This document shows, piece after piece, positions 32,507 to 47,064 of a stretch of DNA of 64,000 nt. The DNA comes from Mycoplasmopsis gallinacea. GTDB taxonomy: Bacteria > Bacillota_I > Bacilli_A > Mycoplasmatales > Metamycoplasmataceae. The stretch spans positions 186,001-250,000 of the forward strand of contig NZ_CP047225.1 of the NCBI RefSeq assembly GCF_012220205.1, in the 5' to 3' direction. Under the pieces are notes generated by a model. It made no database searches, was not told the origin of the DNA, and worked only from the letters and a program-made list of their open reading frames with translations. Numbering within the stretch: position 1 is the first letter of the stretch; each line of letters begins with the position of its first letter. A program made the translations under genes and the position numbers.

Positions 32507-32576
32507 ATTTGCCCTTCTTTTAGGGATAAACGTTTTGAAAAGAGCTCAAAAAATACATTATAAATTAATATATTTT

Positions 32577-32610
32577 TGTAAAAATTCATGTAATTATATT
32601 AATTTTTACA
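32577..32610. promoter_or_regulatory. Candidate operator upstream of the pullulanase gene
   Basis: TGTAAAAATT (32577-32586) and AATTTTTACA (32601-32610) form a perfect inverted repeat spaced by 14 bases, with further partial symmetry outside. It lies about 70 bases before ATG 32679. Confidence 0.4.
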
Positions 32611-32678
32611 TCTTGATATATTAAGAAAATAGCTCTATTTTACTGATAAAAAAATAATAGTTTTAAAATTTAATTAAT

Positions 32679-36440
<3,762 letters not shown>

Positions 36441-36441
<1 letters not shown>

Positions 36442-38810
36442 TGAAATATTTAAAATACGATCTTGAAAACAAGACAGTTTCACAAATTAAATTTGATAAA
36501 AATGTAGTTGCTAAAACAGAAAGTATTTTCGCTTTAGGAAATGGATATTTAGGAATAAGAAGTGCTGATGAAGAAATTACTTCATATAACAAAGAAGATT
36601 TTTTTGTTAATGGTATTTTTAATAAAGATGCACCAGATGAAGTGCCTGAATTAGCTAATTTAGCAGATTTAATGAGCACTAACATTTATTTTAATGGAGA
36701 AATTTTTGAAGTTTCTAATAATGATAAATATTTAAAAACATTGCATATTAAAGACGCCTTTTTATCAAGAGAAGTAGAAGTTTCTAGAGGAGAGAATAAA
36801 TTTTTACTTAAATTTGAAAGATTTGTTTCTCAAGATAATTTAAACGTTTATGCACAAAAAATCACTGTAAAAGTTTTAAAGGCTGCTTCAGATGTTTCTT
36901 TTACTATCGAGCCACAAATCAATGGACAAGTTACAAACACAGGAACCCAACATTTTAAAGAAGGGATTAAAAAACGTCCTACTCTTGAATCGCTTACAAT
37001 GCATCAAGAAACCACTCTTAGCAAAAAATATGTAGTTCATAACTTAATAACAAAAGCGTTTTTAAATGGAACACAAATTCAAGGTGGAAATGATGATTAT
37101 GTAATTGACATTAAAAGAAGATTGATTAAATTTAAAATCAAGCAAAAATTAAAAGAAGGTGATGAATTTACACTTGAAAAACTTATGTCTGTTCACACAA
37201 GTGTGGATGATAAAAAGTCTATTCTTAAAAAAGAAAAAGTAATCCAAAATGCAGAATTGATGCATAATGAACTTTTAAATGAAAGATACGATAATTTAAA
37301 AAACAAATCTATTTTAGCAGCTAAAGATAAAATTTGAAATCAATTTGATGTTCAAATCAATGGTGATAATGAAGCTAAATATGATCAACTTGCATTAGAA
37401 TTTGGTATTTTTCACTTAAATTCTTTTGTTCCTAAACATTCGACTAATTTAAATGTAGGTGCAAAAGGTCTTTCAGGAGAAGGATACCAAGGACATACAT
37501 ATTGAGATACTGAATTTTTCATTAATCCTAACTATCTTTTCACTAATCCTAAAGTTGTTAAAAACTTATTAACATATAGATATAAAGGGATTAAAGGTGC
37601 TCGTGCAAAAGCAAAAGAGATAAAGGAAAGAAAAGAAGAAAGTAATCTTGAAGGAGCACAATTCCCTTGAGAAATGGCTTGACCAACTGACGGGGAAGTA
37701 TGTCCATATTGGGGACAAGCAGATGTAACAACAGGAATTCAAGTCCCAATTGCTTCTAGAAGACAAGAAATTCACGTTTCAGCAGATGTGGCATATGCTA
37801 TCGATCAGTATTTCAATATAACTGGTGATTTAAAATTTATGGAATCTATGGGTTATGAAATGATAATTGATACCGCTTGATTCTATACAAATAGAGCCGA
37901 AAAACAAGTTGATGGAACTTATCAAATTAAAGATGTAATGGGTCCTAATGAGTATAAAGGGAATATAGATAATAATGCATACATAAATAGAATGGCTAAA
38001 TATAACATTGATTTAGCTATTCATTATATTAGAGATTTAAAACAAAATAATTTGAATTTATGAAAAAAAATAATTTCAAAAATCCCTTATAAAATTAATG
38101 TTTTAAAAATGCAAACTGTTTCTAAAGGATTGGTTCAACAAGCTCCTAATGAAAATTTAGTAATTGCAGAAAATGATCAATTTTTAAAATTGCCAAAAGT
38201 GGATGTTTCTCCATTTCAGATGCTTGGTGATGCTGGAAAAAAACTTTTCAGCACAAAAGAAGGACACAAAAGACTTTGTTCACAACTTGTTAAACAAGCC
38301 GATGTCGTTCTTTTAACAATGCTTCTTCCACAATTTTATTCTAAAGAAATTAGAAAAGCAAATTTTGATTATTATGAGCCATTAACAACTCACGATTCAT
38401 CACTTAGCGCCGCAACATACGCAATTGAAGCAGCTAGACTTAAAATGATTCAAAAGTCATACGAATTATTTAAATACGGAATTAATATTGATCTTGGAAC
38501 CAATATGCATTCATCTGACGCCGGAATTCATGCAGGTTCACTTGCAGCAATTTGACAAATGATAGTTTTTGGTTTTGGTGGAATTGATTGACATGATGGA
38601 AAACTATTCATTGATCCTTTATTACCTAAAAATTATGAATCTTTAAGTTTTAAAATTCAATTTAAAAAAGTTTGATTAAATATTAATGTTTATCAAGATC
38701 ATTTTACAATTAACACAATTAAACCTAAAACAATGGTAGAAGTTTATATAAATAACAATAGAGAAAGAATTACAAATACAACAAAGAAATTCGGAGTTAA
38801 TCGTGATTAA
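36441..38810 (+). CDS. GH65 disaccharide phosphorylase, probably maltose phosphorylase
   Basis: The enzyme splits an alpha-glucose disaccharide with phosphate to beta-glucose-1-phosphate and glucose. The 789 residues have an N-terminal beta-sandwich and an (alpha/alpha)6 barrel: GKGLSGEGYQGH-type loop (here NVGAKGLSGEGYQGHTYWDT), the general acid Glu504 in DVMGPNEYKGNIDNNAYIN, the phosphate-contact region THDSSLSAA, and NMHSSDAGIHAGSLAAIWQ. Maltose is inferred from the island; trehalose or kojibiose phosphorylases have the same fold. The pgmB gene overlaps its last codons, which matches the beta-anomer product. Confidence 0.9.
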
Positions 38811-39483
38811 AGGATTTATTTTTGATTTAGATGGTGTTATTACCGATACTGCTATTTTACATTTTCAAGCTTGACAAAAAATCTTAAAAGATAATGGAAT
38901 TGAATATACAGAAAGTGAAAACGAACAATTTAGAGGTTTACCTAGACTTGATACTCTGGAAGCTATTTTAAAATATAAAAACAAAGAAAATGATTTTAAC
39001 TATGAGCAAAAACAAAAAATTTGTGATTTAAAAAATGATTATTATTTATCTCTTTTATCAACTGAAGTAAATGAAAACTCAATTCTCCCAGGTATTAAAG
39101 AGTTTTTAACAGAAGCCAAAAAAGAAAAAATTAAGTTAGCAATTGCTTCAAGCAGTTATAATGCACCTTTAATTTTGGAGAAATTAGGGATTGTTAATTA
39201 TTTTGATTTCATAGTTAATCCTGCAACTATAAAAAACGGGAAGCCAGCACCTGATATTTTTATTGCTGCAGCTAATGGGTTGAATTTAAAAACGAATGAA
39301 TGTATCGGATTTGAAGATGCTTCTGTTGGTATTGAAGGTATTAAAAAAGCAAACATTTTAGCTGTTGCAATTACCACTGAAAACGAAAAATTATTTGCAG
39401 ATGCAGATTTAATTTTAAATTCTACTAAAGAATTATCATTACAATTAATCAAAAGCACTTTTAAAAAAGAATTTTCGGAGTAA
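38803..39483 (+). CDS. pgmB: Beta-phosphoglucomutase
   Basis: PgmB converts beta-glucose-1-phosphate from the GH65 enzyme to glucose-6-phosphate. This 226-residue HAD protein has the nucleophile Asp8 and Asp10 in FIFDLDGVITDT, a helical cap containing FRGLPRLDTLEA, the Ser motif IASSSYNAP, Lys in NGKPAPDIF, and the acidic motif GFEDASVGIEGI. The start is GTG 38803, preceded by GGAG, and overlaps the phosphorylase stop by 8 bases. The next possible start lies far inside the domain. Confidence 0.92.
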
Positions 39484-39524
39484 TAAAACAAAACTTTTTT
39501 AATAAAAATGATTAATCTTTACAT

Positions 39525-39551
39525 AAAAAACCTTCCGCTGGAAGGTTTTTT
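39525..39551 (+). terminator. Terminator of the glucan-enzyme operon
   Basis: CCTTCC and GGAAGG pair around GCT, extended by A-run and T-run into a 12-bp stem. Confidence 0.9.
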
Positions 39552-39684
39552 AATTTAAAAAGTGCTTGTGAAAAAAATATTATTTTAGACCCAAAAAATG
39601 CACATTATTTTTGTATCTGGTAAAACAAATACACAAAATTATATAATTATTATGGGTAATAAAATTACCATTTAAGGGGGGGAT

Positions 39685-39856
39685 ATGAAACATAAACTTG
39701 GATTTAAATCACTTATTTTAGGCGCATTTGCAACTTCATTACTTGCTTTAAATAGTTTTAATATAAGTTCTCAATCTAACTTAGAATATAAAAAGGGGAA
39801 CTTTTAGTTTCGAAAATCAGGTAATTTCTTATGATGAATTTAAGTCAAAATACTAA
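39685..39856 (+). pseudogene. Internally deleted exported peptidase gene (signal peptide and tail only)
   Basis: A strong ribosome site (AAGGGGGGG) precedes ATG 39685. The frame gives a clear signal peptide (MKHKLGFKSLILGAFATSLL) and stops at 39807 after 40 codons. In another frame the tail FSFENQVISYDEFKSKY follows directly, ending at 39854-39856, and matches the end of the peptidase fragment at 14491-14901. So the middle of the gene, including any catalytic part, is deleted. The upstream stretch 39630-39653 matches 14470-14500. The membrane-protein gene that follows is intact. Confidence 0.7.
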
Positions 39857-40373
39857 TAAAAGATTAATTATCCATTCTTGTGCTTTACAGTCAATAATTT
39901 TTCTTTTATTAACATATGGTCTATCAATCCGTCTCTTTGATTGAATGATAGTATATGATAGTTATTATAGTGGGTGATTCTGATTTTTTATCGAAATTGA
40001 AATTTGTTTATATGTTTTCGTTGTTTTAACAATGATTATTTCTAAAATACCGCTAATAAACTCTTTTAATTCTTGAAAAACTAAATTATTATATCTTTTC
40101 ACGTTCGGTATCTTCTTGTTAAAAGTAAAAGATGAAAATATTGCTAATTTTAAACTGCTAAGAAAAACGAATTTAATTATGATTTTTGTATGAAGTTTTA
40201 TATTCTTAAGTTTTTTGCTTTTGTTCATTATTGGTTCTTTAGTAACAAATAATGCTATATCTCCAGGGACATGAGATATTATATTTTATGAATCTATTAT
40301 TTTTTTACCACCTTTAATACCATTAGTTTTTAATTTATTTTTATATAAAAAATCTTTATCCTTAACTAAATAA
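39831..40373 (+). CDS. Polytopic membrane protein, intact copy of a two-copy family
   Basis: The 180-residue protein has four or five hydrophobic segments (for example SIIFLLLTYGLSIRLFDW, WFWFFIEIEICLYVFVVLTM, LIMIFVWSFIFLSFLLLFII). It uses six TGA Trp codons. It starts MMNLSQNTNKRLIIHSC inside the tail of the peptidase remnant, so the two genes were coupled. The frameshifted paralogue is at 14876. Function is unknown; pairing with an exported peptidase suggests a partner in protein processing or export. Confidence 0.8.
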
Positions 40374-40390
40374 TAACTTAATAATTAAAC

Positions 40391-40434
40391 ACAAATACAG
40401 AGTAAAAAGTTTATAACTCTTGATTTGTATTTTT
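40391..40434 (+). terminator. Terminator of the membrane-protein cassette, copy 2
   Basis: An imperfect stem (40391-40403 with 40415-40428) is followed by TTTTT; it is the counterpart of 15433-15479. Confidence 0.6.
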
Positions 40435-40480
40435 TATATTCTTTTATTGATAACTTAATATTATTGTTATATAATAATCA

Positions 40481-40498
40481 TATTACTAAATAGTAATA
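40481..40498. promoter_or_regulatory. Inverted repeat in the leader of the ABC operon
   Basis: TATTACTA and TAGTAATA form a perfect 8-bp inverted repeat with a 2-base spacer, between a TATAAT-like box (TATAATAATC, 40469-40480) and the ribosome site AGAAAGGAAAC. Confidence 0.4.
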
Positions 40499-40511
40499 TA
40501 GAAAGGAAACT

Positions 40512-42320
40512 ATGAGTTTTAAACTTTTTCAATATATAAAATTCCTATCACAAATAATTTTGAAGAAAAAGACTACTATAATTTTGCCTATTATTTTTTT
40601 AGCGCTTGCGATTGTGTCGTCAATAACAATTGCTTCCTTGAACCTTCAGCAAAATTATTATTTAATTTCAAAATATTTTTATGGGTTTTTAATGTTGATT
40701 TTTACAGTGCTTTTTGGTTCTTTAAAAGCACTAAATATTTATAAAGACCTTGAAAACGAGGGGATTGATTTAATCACTTTATCAAAACCAATCTCGAGAA
40801 AGTCGATTTTTTTAGGTAAATTAATTGCTTTTTACTTATTTAATTTACTTTGATCACTTTTAATTTTTGTTTGTTCTGCTATCTTTTTAGCTAGCTTGAA
40901 TAAAAGTGCTTTTGATATAACTTATTTATTTTTATCATTTTTAATCTCTTTCTTTTCATTTGCAATTTTTGGACTAATCACTTCCTTGATTGCTTTTAAA
41001 TTTAATTCAAAAATTGCAATGACAGCACCATTGGCTATCATTGCCCCACTAACCTTATCAGGTAGCTTTATTTCATCTAATTCAACACCAAGCAACAACA
41101 ATATTGCTTATTATCTCAATTCAAAATACCAATATCACAAATCAGGTAATGAAAGTGATACTGAGAAATTTTATTTAAAAAATGGAAAAGATGCTTTCTT
41201 TATAGTTCCGAACGGTTATCAAAATATTGGATTTAGCAATAAGCAAAAAAGTTATATTGAAAAAAGCGTTGCTTTATCTAAAAACTCAGCTAAAGAATGA
41301 CAAATATTCTCTTGATTATCACTTCCTTATCAACTAGTAGATATTTTAAATACTGAAAATAAAGATGTTTTTGGTTCATTAAATACGCTTAAAGAATCAA
41401 ATTTAGATCAGTACATTAATTACTCAAATTTAGAAAGTAATATCTATTCTTATAAATTAAATAAAAAACCTGAAATTATTAAATTAGAAACACTTGCAGT
41501 ATTAAAAGGTGCAAAAGAGCAAAGTTATATTGTGCCAGGAATGTTAAAAAATGAGAGTCAAATTGAGAATTTAGTAAATACAGATATCATTTTCGCTAGA
41601 GAAAATGCTGATAATTTTGACATTTCTTTCCCAGAAGATGAATTTGTTTATGCTTCACCAAATGATTTAGTTGGTTCCTTAAAATGAACATTTATGAAGG
41701 AAATTCTAAATGATGCAGTTTTTGTTTCTGAAGCAACAAAATTAATTGAAAAAACAGTTAAGGAAACTAATTCAATAACTGATGAACTTCAAATCAAATC
41801 TAAATTTATTACAAATATTCAAAACTACATAAATAATGAAAACTCACTTTTAAATTTATACGAAAATAAAGAGATTGCTATCTTTGATCCATTTGCTTTA
41901 AAAGAAAGAAAAATTAGTAGTTTAACTGAAAAGAAAGTTTATCTTGCAAGTGCATTTTTATACTACTTATATTTTTCTAATAATGATTCTAAATTGCTAA
42001 GAGCAACACTTAAAAATGAAAGAATAAGAGATGCTTATGAACCATCAATTTTCAAAATTCAAATTGGTGAATTTAACTATCAAATAGGTGGATATGCATC
42101 ATATGAGAAAATTCAAAAAGTTCAAGATCAAAAAGTTGTTATCAGATATAACTTACAACCAAGTAACAATTTCTTATTTCAAAAAGTTCAAGAAGTTTAT
42201 TCAATCCAAAGAGATACTAAAGTTGTAAATAAAAACCTTTATGTACTTTTATGAATTACGCTTGCCCTTATTTTAACAATCACTAACACTTACATTTACA
42301 CAAGAAAGGACTATAAATAA
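40512..42320 (+). CDS. ABC transporter permease with a large external domain
   Basis: The 602 residues show a cluster of hydrophobic segments at the N-terminus (TIILPIIFLALAIVSSITIA, YGFLMLIFTVLFGSL, LLWSLLIFVCSAIFLAS, and two more up to about residue 200). A long external domain of about 370 residues follows, then one final helix (LLWITLALILTITNTYIYT). LITLSKPISRKSIFLGK resembles the cytoplasmic loop of ABC-2 type permeases such as the NosY/bacitracin group. The ATPase gene overlaps the stop in TAATG. The substrate is unknown; three exported proteins follow in the same operon. Confidence 0.82.
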
Positions 42321-43021
42321 TGAATAACATTTTGGAAATTAAAAATTTATCAAAGATTTATAAAGGTTCTTCACGCGGTGTAAGTGATATTTCATTTAGT
42401 GTAAAAGAAGGTGATTTTCACGCTTTTATTGGGCAAAATGGGGCAGGAAAAACTACAACAATTAAGTCAATCATTGGTTCATACCTGAATTATGAAGGAG
42501 AAATTCTTATTAATGGAATTTCTTCTAAAGAACCTCAAAGCAAAGATTTTCTTGGATATGTGCCTGAAAATGCTATTTTCCCCCCAGAACTCACTACCGA
42601 AAAATACTTGTTATATTTAGCTTCTCTTTCAGGAGTTTCAAATCAAAAAGCAAAAGAAAAAATTATTGGTTTTCTTGAAAAATTTAAGATTGCAGATTTA
42701 AAAAATGAAAAACCAATAAACTTTTCATCTGGACAAAAGAAAAAGGTTTTATTGATTCAAGCGCTCTTACACGATCCTAAAATTATTATTTTAGACGAAC
42801 CTGCTGCTAATTTAGACCCATTAGCTAGATACGAATTATTTAGCACACTTTTAGAGCTTAAAAAAGAGGGTAAAACTATTTTTATTAGCTCACACGTATT
42901 AAGCGAGATTGATAAATTTGCAGATTCACTAACATTAATTGATTCTGGAAAGATCTTATATTCAGGTATAAAAGAAAAATCGCTCGAGGATATATTTTAT
43001 GAAAAAGTGATTGCTAAATAG
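42320..43021 (+). CDS. ABC transporter ATPase (ABC-2 type)
   Basis: The 233-residue nucleotide-binding protein has Walker A GQNGAGKTTT, a Q-loop region (DFLGYVPENAIFPPELT), signature NFSSGQKKKV, Walker B IIILDEP, D-loop ANLDP and switch His in SSHVLSE. The order and short length match the CcmA/bacitracin-type exporters. It partners the permease just upstream, with overlapping stop and start. Its last 23 bases overlap the start of the lipoprotein gene at 42999, so all are cotranscribed. Confidence 0.93.
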   Translation: MNNILEIKNLSKIYKGSSRGVSDISFSVKEGDFHAFIGQNGAGKTTTIKSIIGSYLNYEGEILINGISSKEPQSKDFLGYVPENAIFPPELTTEKYLLYLASLSGVSNQKAKEKIIGFLEKFKIADLKNEKPINFSSGQKKKVLLIQALLHDPKIIILDEPAANLDPLARYELFSTLLELKKEGKTIFISSHVLSEIDKFADSLTLIDSGKILYSGIKEKSLEDIFYEKVIAK

Positions 43022-43955
43022 TCTTGGTACTTCAATCGTTTTACCTGCTTTTCTTGCTTTTTCTTGCCAAAAAAATGTAACAAATACTAAAAAATCAATA
43101 ACTCTTAAAAAAGTGGATACATTCCAAAATAACAAATCAATTAATTTTTTATTAAACAAATTTTTCTCTAATAATGAAAAAGAAATTTCTACCTTCTTAA
43201 ATAATCAAAATAATATTAATAACTCTAAATTTGATGAATTAAAATATGCTTTATTATGGTTTGAACCTTTTAGATCTATTTCTAATGAGAAAGCCGGTGG
43301 TTTTGCTTCCTTAGTGGATGCATCCAGAAAAATACTTGTTAATAACTTAGATAAAAATTGGTTTTGATTTTTAAAAAACATCAAAAACTCTTCCTTTATT
43401 TTTAACCCCTATGGTAGTTATTACTCAGCTTTTTCTAATGAACAAAATGATTTTGAATATATTCAAGAAAAATTCCCCTCACTTTCACTTAATCTTGAAT
43501 CTAATGAGATCATAGATCATTTAGTGGTTGACATTCCGCAAAGCGCATATGACGTTTATGACCAAAAACAAGCCATATACTTAATTTACTCAAGCAATTT
43601 TGCAATTAAATTTTATAACTGAAATAATACTGAAAAATTATTAATTCCTGATGTATATTATCTTCCTGATGCTCAAAACATTGAACAAACTAAAGAAATC
43701 TTAACCACTTTTGAAAATCAAATTTGATCTGAATATAACCAATGAATAATAGATGAAATTGAATATCAAAAGGGTTATAATGACCCAAGCTATGATCCTG
43801 AAAATACAAAGCAAAAATTTAATGACAAACATTTATTAACTCAGTTTAATCGAGTTGCTTATTCATATATGAGCAAAATTGCTATAAATAATTTAAACGC
43901 TAATCAAAAACAAATTTACAAATTTACTTGAAAGGATATTAATGAAAATTCATAA
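42999..43955 (+). CDS. Lipoprotein, first of three related exported proteins
   Basis: The 318-residue protein begins MKKWLLNSLGTSIVLPAFLAFS-Cys23, a lipobox signal. The start ATG 42999 is inside the ATPase gene, with GAGGATAT upstream. It contains the aromatic-rich stretch NNLDKNWFWFLKNIKNSSF near residue 120, which recurs in the next two proteins as KNWLILLNHLNKLHIHFD and KNWLWFLFNLENLEFAYY. This looks like the family annotated in mycoplasmas as aromatic-motif surface proteins, recalled rather than checked. Its role with the ABC pair is unknown. Confidence 0.82.
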
Positions 43956-44859
43956 ATTATTACCTTTAGTTTCATTTTTAGCACCTTTAAGTTTATTTTC
44001 TTGTGCAAATTATCAAAAAAGCACAGAGCTATCTAATTTAATTGATAGTTCTTCAAATGTACTTCAAAACGACCAAAGCGAAAAAGAGAAAATGACTAAA
44101 TTTGTTTTAGATTCAATTTTAAATAAACAATTTAAAAATAGCCAAGTTAATAGAGTTGCTTTTATAAATTCACAAAATAATGAAGCTAACATAACTGCCT
44201 TTTTAGAAAAATCACAGCAATATAGTCAAATAATTTTAAATTCAAACGAGAGCGATCAAATAGAGGAAGCTAAAATAAACTTAAAAAACTTATATAACAA
44301 AAATTGATTAATTTTGTTAAATCACCTTAATAAACTTCACATTCATTTTGATAATTGATACTACTTTCAAGACTATAATTCAGATTTAAAAAATTCAGCT
44401 CACTCACAAGAATTCAAAGATAAAATTGAGCACTCTCTTAACTTCCCTAGACCTTGAACTGAAGAATATAAAACCGAGCTTTTCCTAAATCCTGATGCTA
44501 AACCTAAATTTGAAGTTTTTTATGATACAAAAATTAAAAACCTCTTTTTAGACGAAATTATCGAAGGTGAAGAGTCAGCTGAAATGCCTAATACTACTAT
44601 TTTTTATGTTTTAAAAGATAAATTGCTCTTTAGAATAAAAGTAAATAATGAAAATGTAGAAATTCAAAATATCATCTACTTTGACAAAAGTAAAAGCAAA
44701 ATTTCATTAAATCTTATTTCAAATATTGTTCATAGTGGATTTGTGCATAATGATCAAGAAGGATATGATCGTTTAGAAGAAGATATTGTGAATAAATATC
44801 GTTACAATATGCCTTCAGAAGTTTTATTAGTTAATAAAGGAGAGAAAAATGAAAATTAA
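43942..44859 (+). CDS. Lipoprotein, second of three related exported proteins
   Basis: The 305-residue protein has a signal peptide ending PLSLFS-Cys21. It shares the aromatic motif (NLYNKNWLILLNHLNKLHIH) with its neighbours, followed by an extracellular beta-rich domain (TTIFYVLKDKLLFRIKVNNE). Its start overlaps the previous gene by 14 bases; the ribosome site GAAAGGATATT is inside the previous gene. No enzyme motif is seen. Confidence 0.82.
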
Positions 44860-45727
44860 AAAGTTAATTCCGTTTTTTCTAATTGCTCCTGTTTCTTTAT
44901 TTTCCACCTCTCCAATTAATGTACAAAATTCAAATAATATCTCTACTAAAAATGAATCAACCACTGAAGATAAATGAAACATCTTTATTGAACAAAAATA
45001 CGTTCAATCAATCCTAAATAGAATTTATAAAAGTGATGACACAAAGAAAAATGAATATATTCAATCTCAAAAAGATTTAGGACAAGAATATAGTAAAGAA
45101 ATTAAAAAATGACTATATTTTGGAAACAATGTTGCTAAAACTTTTGATTATGATGGAAAAAGTTTTTGAAACTCTAATACCATGCCTTACGCGCTAAAAC
45201 AAGCTCGGAATAAACTTGATGAACTTTACAAAAAGAATTGGTTATGATTTTTATTTAACTTAGAAAACTTAGAATTTGCTTATTATCCACAATTTGACCA
45301 GTTTCAAGGTTCATCTGCAAATATCGGGTTAGAAACTCAAGAAAATGCATTGAAACTTAGTTCGTTTTATACACCAAAAAGTAATCAAATTTTAGACTAT
45401 GCTGTTCAAATCCAAGATTATGACGAGTCTAAAAATATCAACTACTTTCTTTTAACTAATGAAGGTTTTATCATTGATATCGAAATTAACGATTACAATG
45501 ATCCTGAATATGATGACGACATTACAATTTCCGCTTATCTATCAATTTATAGCGGTGTAATTAACAAGAAAAATATCAAAGATATCTTTAATATCAATAA
45601 ATATGTTTTAGACTCTAAAGATTTTTATGAAGTAGAATCTGATAAAAGCCGAGAAATATTATTTAAAGAACATTATGGTGGTTCTATTCTAAGGTTCACA
45701 CTTTATGATATTAAAATTGATAATTAA
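44849..45727 (+). CDS. Exported protein, third related copy, lipobox lost
   Basis: The 292-residue protein starts MKIKKLIPFFLIAPVSLFST. The preceding copy reads PLSLFSC at the same point, so the lipid-modified cysteine is replaced and this protein is probably secreted or anchored by the uncleaved signal. The aromatic motif is present (KKNWLWFLFNLENLEFAYY), and so is an acidic stretch (YNDPEYDDDITISAY). A good ribosome site (AAAGGAGAGAAA) precedes the ATG, which overlaps the previous gene by 11 bases. Confidence 0.8.
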
Positions 45728-45730
45728 AAA

Positions 45731-45755
45731 AATATCTCTTAAAAATAGAGATATT
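45731..45755. repeat. Left copy of a 25-bp hairpin target duplication (former terminator)
   Basis: AATATCTCT and AGAGATATT pair around a short A/T loop. The same 25 bases recur at 48458-48482 after the composite IS30 block, where they are still followed by a T-run. At the left copy the IS starts where the T-tract would be. Confidence 0.85.
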
Positions 45756-45906
45756 TGCTCGATTGTAATTTGCATTGCAACGCGGGGGGGGTCAAAAACA
45801 CAAGAAAAAAAGGCATGGCTACACGCCACGCTTTTTTTCTTGTGTTTTTGTTTCTTTTAAATTTATTAAAATTTTTTTGTGGTGTTTTTGCAAAGGATCC
45901 ACATAA

Positions 45907-47001
45907 ATGAATTATAAAAGAATTTGTTTCAAAAATAGGGCACAACTAGAACTTTTTTTAAAAGATTATTCGATTTCTTTAGAAAAAATTGCAAAAATTC
46001 TTGGTTTTTCAAAATCTACAATATGAAGAGAAATAAAAAATAATTCGACCGAAAATGGGTATATAGCTGAAGAAGCTGAAAACAAATCTAAAATAAGAGA
46101 AAAATGAAAAAATCAATTTAAATTGGAATCTGATTTTTATTATTACAAAGACTTCACAAAAGTGTTTTTAGAAAACTTTGACAATACTTATTCAGGGGTA
46201 AAAATTACCTGATTCAAAATAAAGAATCATTATGATTTTCCAATACCTACAATAAAAACAATTTACAATTGAATGAATAGCGGGTTATGAGCTTTGACAA
46301 TAAAAAACAAGCTACGTCCGCGTTATAAAAAAGGTGGAAAAAGAACTGGTGACACAATAACAAGACTTGTAGGTAATAGATATGTTATACCAATAACTTT
46401 TAGACCTAAAAATGTTAATGATAGATCTGAATTTGGACACTGAGAAGCTGATTTAATTGTCGGTAAAAAAGGAAAAACCACTGCACATTTATTAACCTTT
46501 GAAGAAAGACAAACTCGTTATGGATTGATAAGGAAAGTACCTGACAAAAATCCGTGAAATGTAGCAAAAGTGTTGTTTGAATTAATCAAAGAAAAAAGAC
46601 TAAATGTTAAATCTATAACTATTGATAACGGACTTGAATTTAAGTCGTTTTTCATGATTGGTTATAGGTTGCAAATTAAAATTTATAAAGCTGATTCATA
46701 TGCTTCTTTCCAAAAAGGATCAATTGAAAATTTTAATGGTTTAATAAGAAGAAAATATCCAAAGAAAACGAATTTTAGCAAAATATCCGATGAAGAAATT
46801 ATGGAAACAGAAAAACAAATAAACAATATGCCAAGAGAAATTCTTGATTATTTTTCAGCTGATGAGTTATTTTTCGATTTGAATTATTATAAAAAACCTT
46901 GAGATTCAAAAATACAAGAAATCCAATTATATGATCGTGCTTTTAGAAAAAGAAAGTCCAATACTGAAAGAAACAAATTCTTCAAATGATATAAAAAATA
47001 A
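45907..47001 (+). CDS. IS30-family transposase, outer copy (intact)
   Basis: The 364-residue protein has an N-terminal helix-turn-helix (EKIAKILGFSKSTIWREIKN) typical of IS30 transposases. The DDE catalytic core has Asp182 in FGHWEADLIVGK, Asp240 in TIDNGLEFKSF and Glu274 in GSIENFNGLIRRKYPK. The ATG follows GGATCCACATAA, a modest ribosome site. The frame is intact and nearly identical to the copy at 52282-53376. Confidence 0.95.
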
Positions 47002-47033
47002 TTCATAAAATTTAAAGAAACACCACAAAAAAA

Positions 47034-47064
47034 CACCATCCCATATGTTGCGTTGGGAGTGGTG
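47034..47064. repeat. Left copy of a 31-bp hairpin target duplication inside the IS
   Basis: The IS's own terminator hairpin (CACCATCCCA with TGGGAGTGGTG) appears at 47034-47064 and again at 48396-48426, bracketing the nested copy. Confidence 0.88.

Noticed and set aside
39580-39680. Riboswitch-like leader before the signal-peptide fragment
   Set aside because: I see only an AT-rich promoter stretch shared with 14470-14500; no conserved fold is evident.
45780-45800. Run of eight G's as a phase-variable switch
   Set aside because: It lies in the non-coding left end of the IS, so length change (eight, six, or interrupted in the three copies) would not switch a frame. It may still matter for the transposase promoter.
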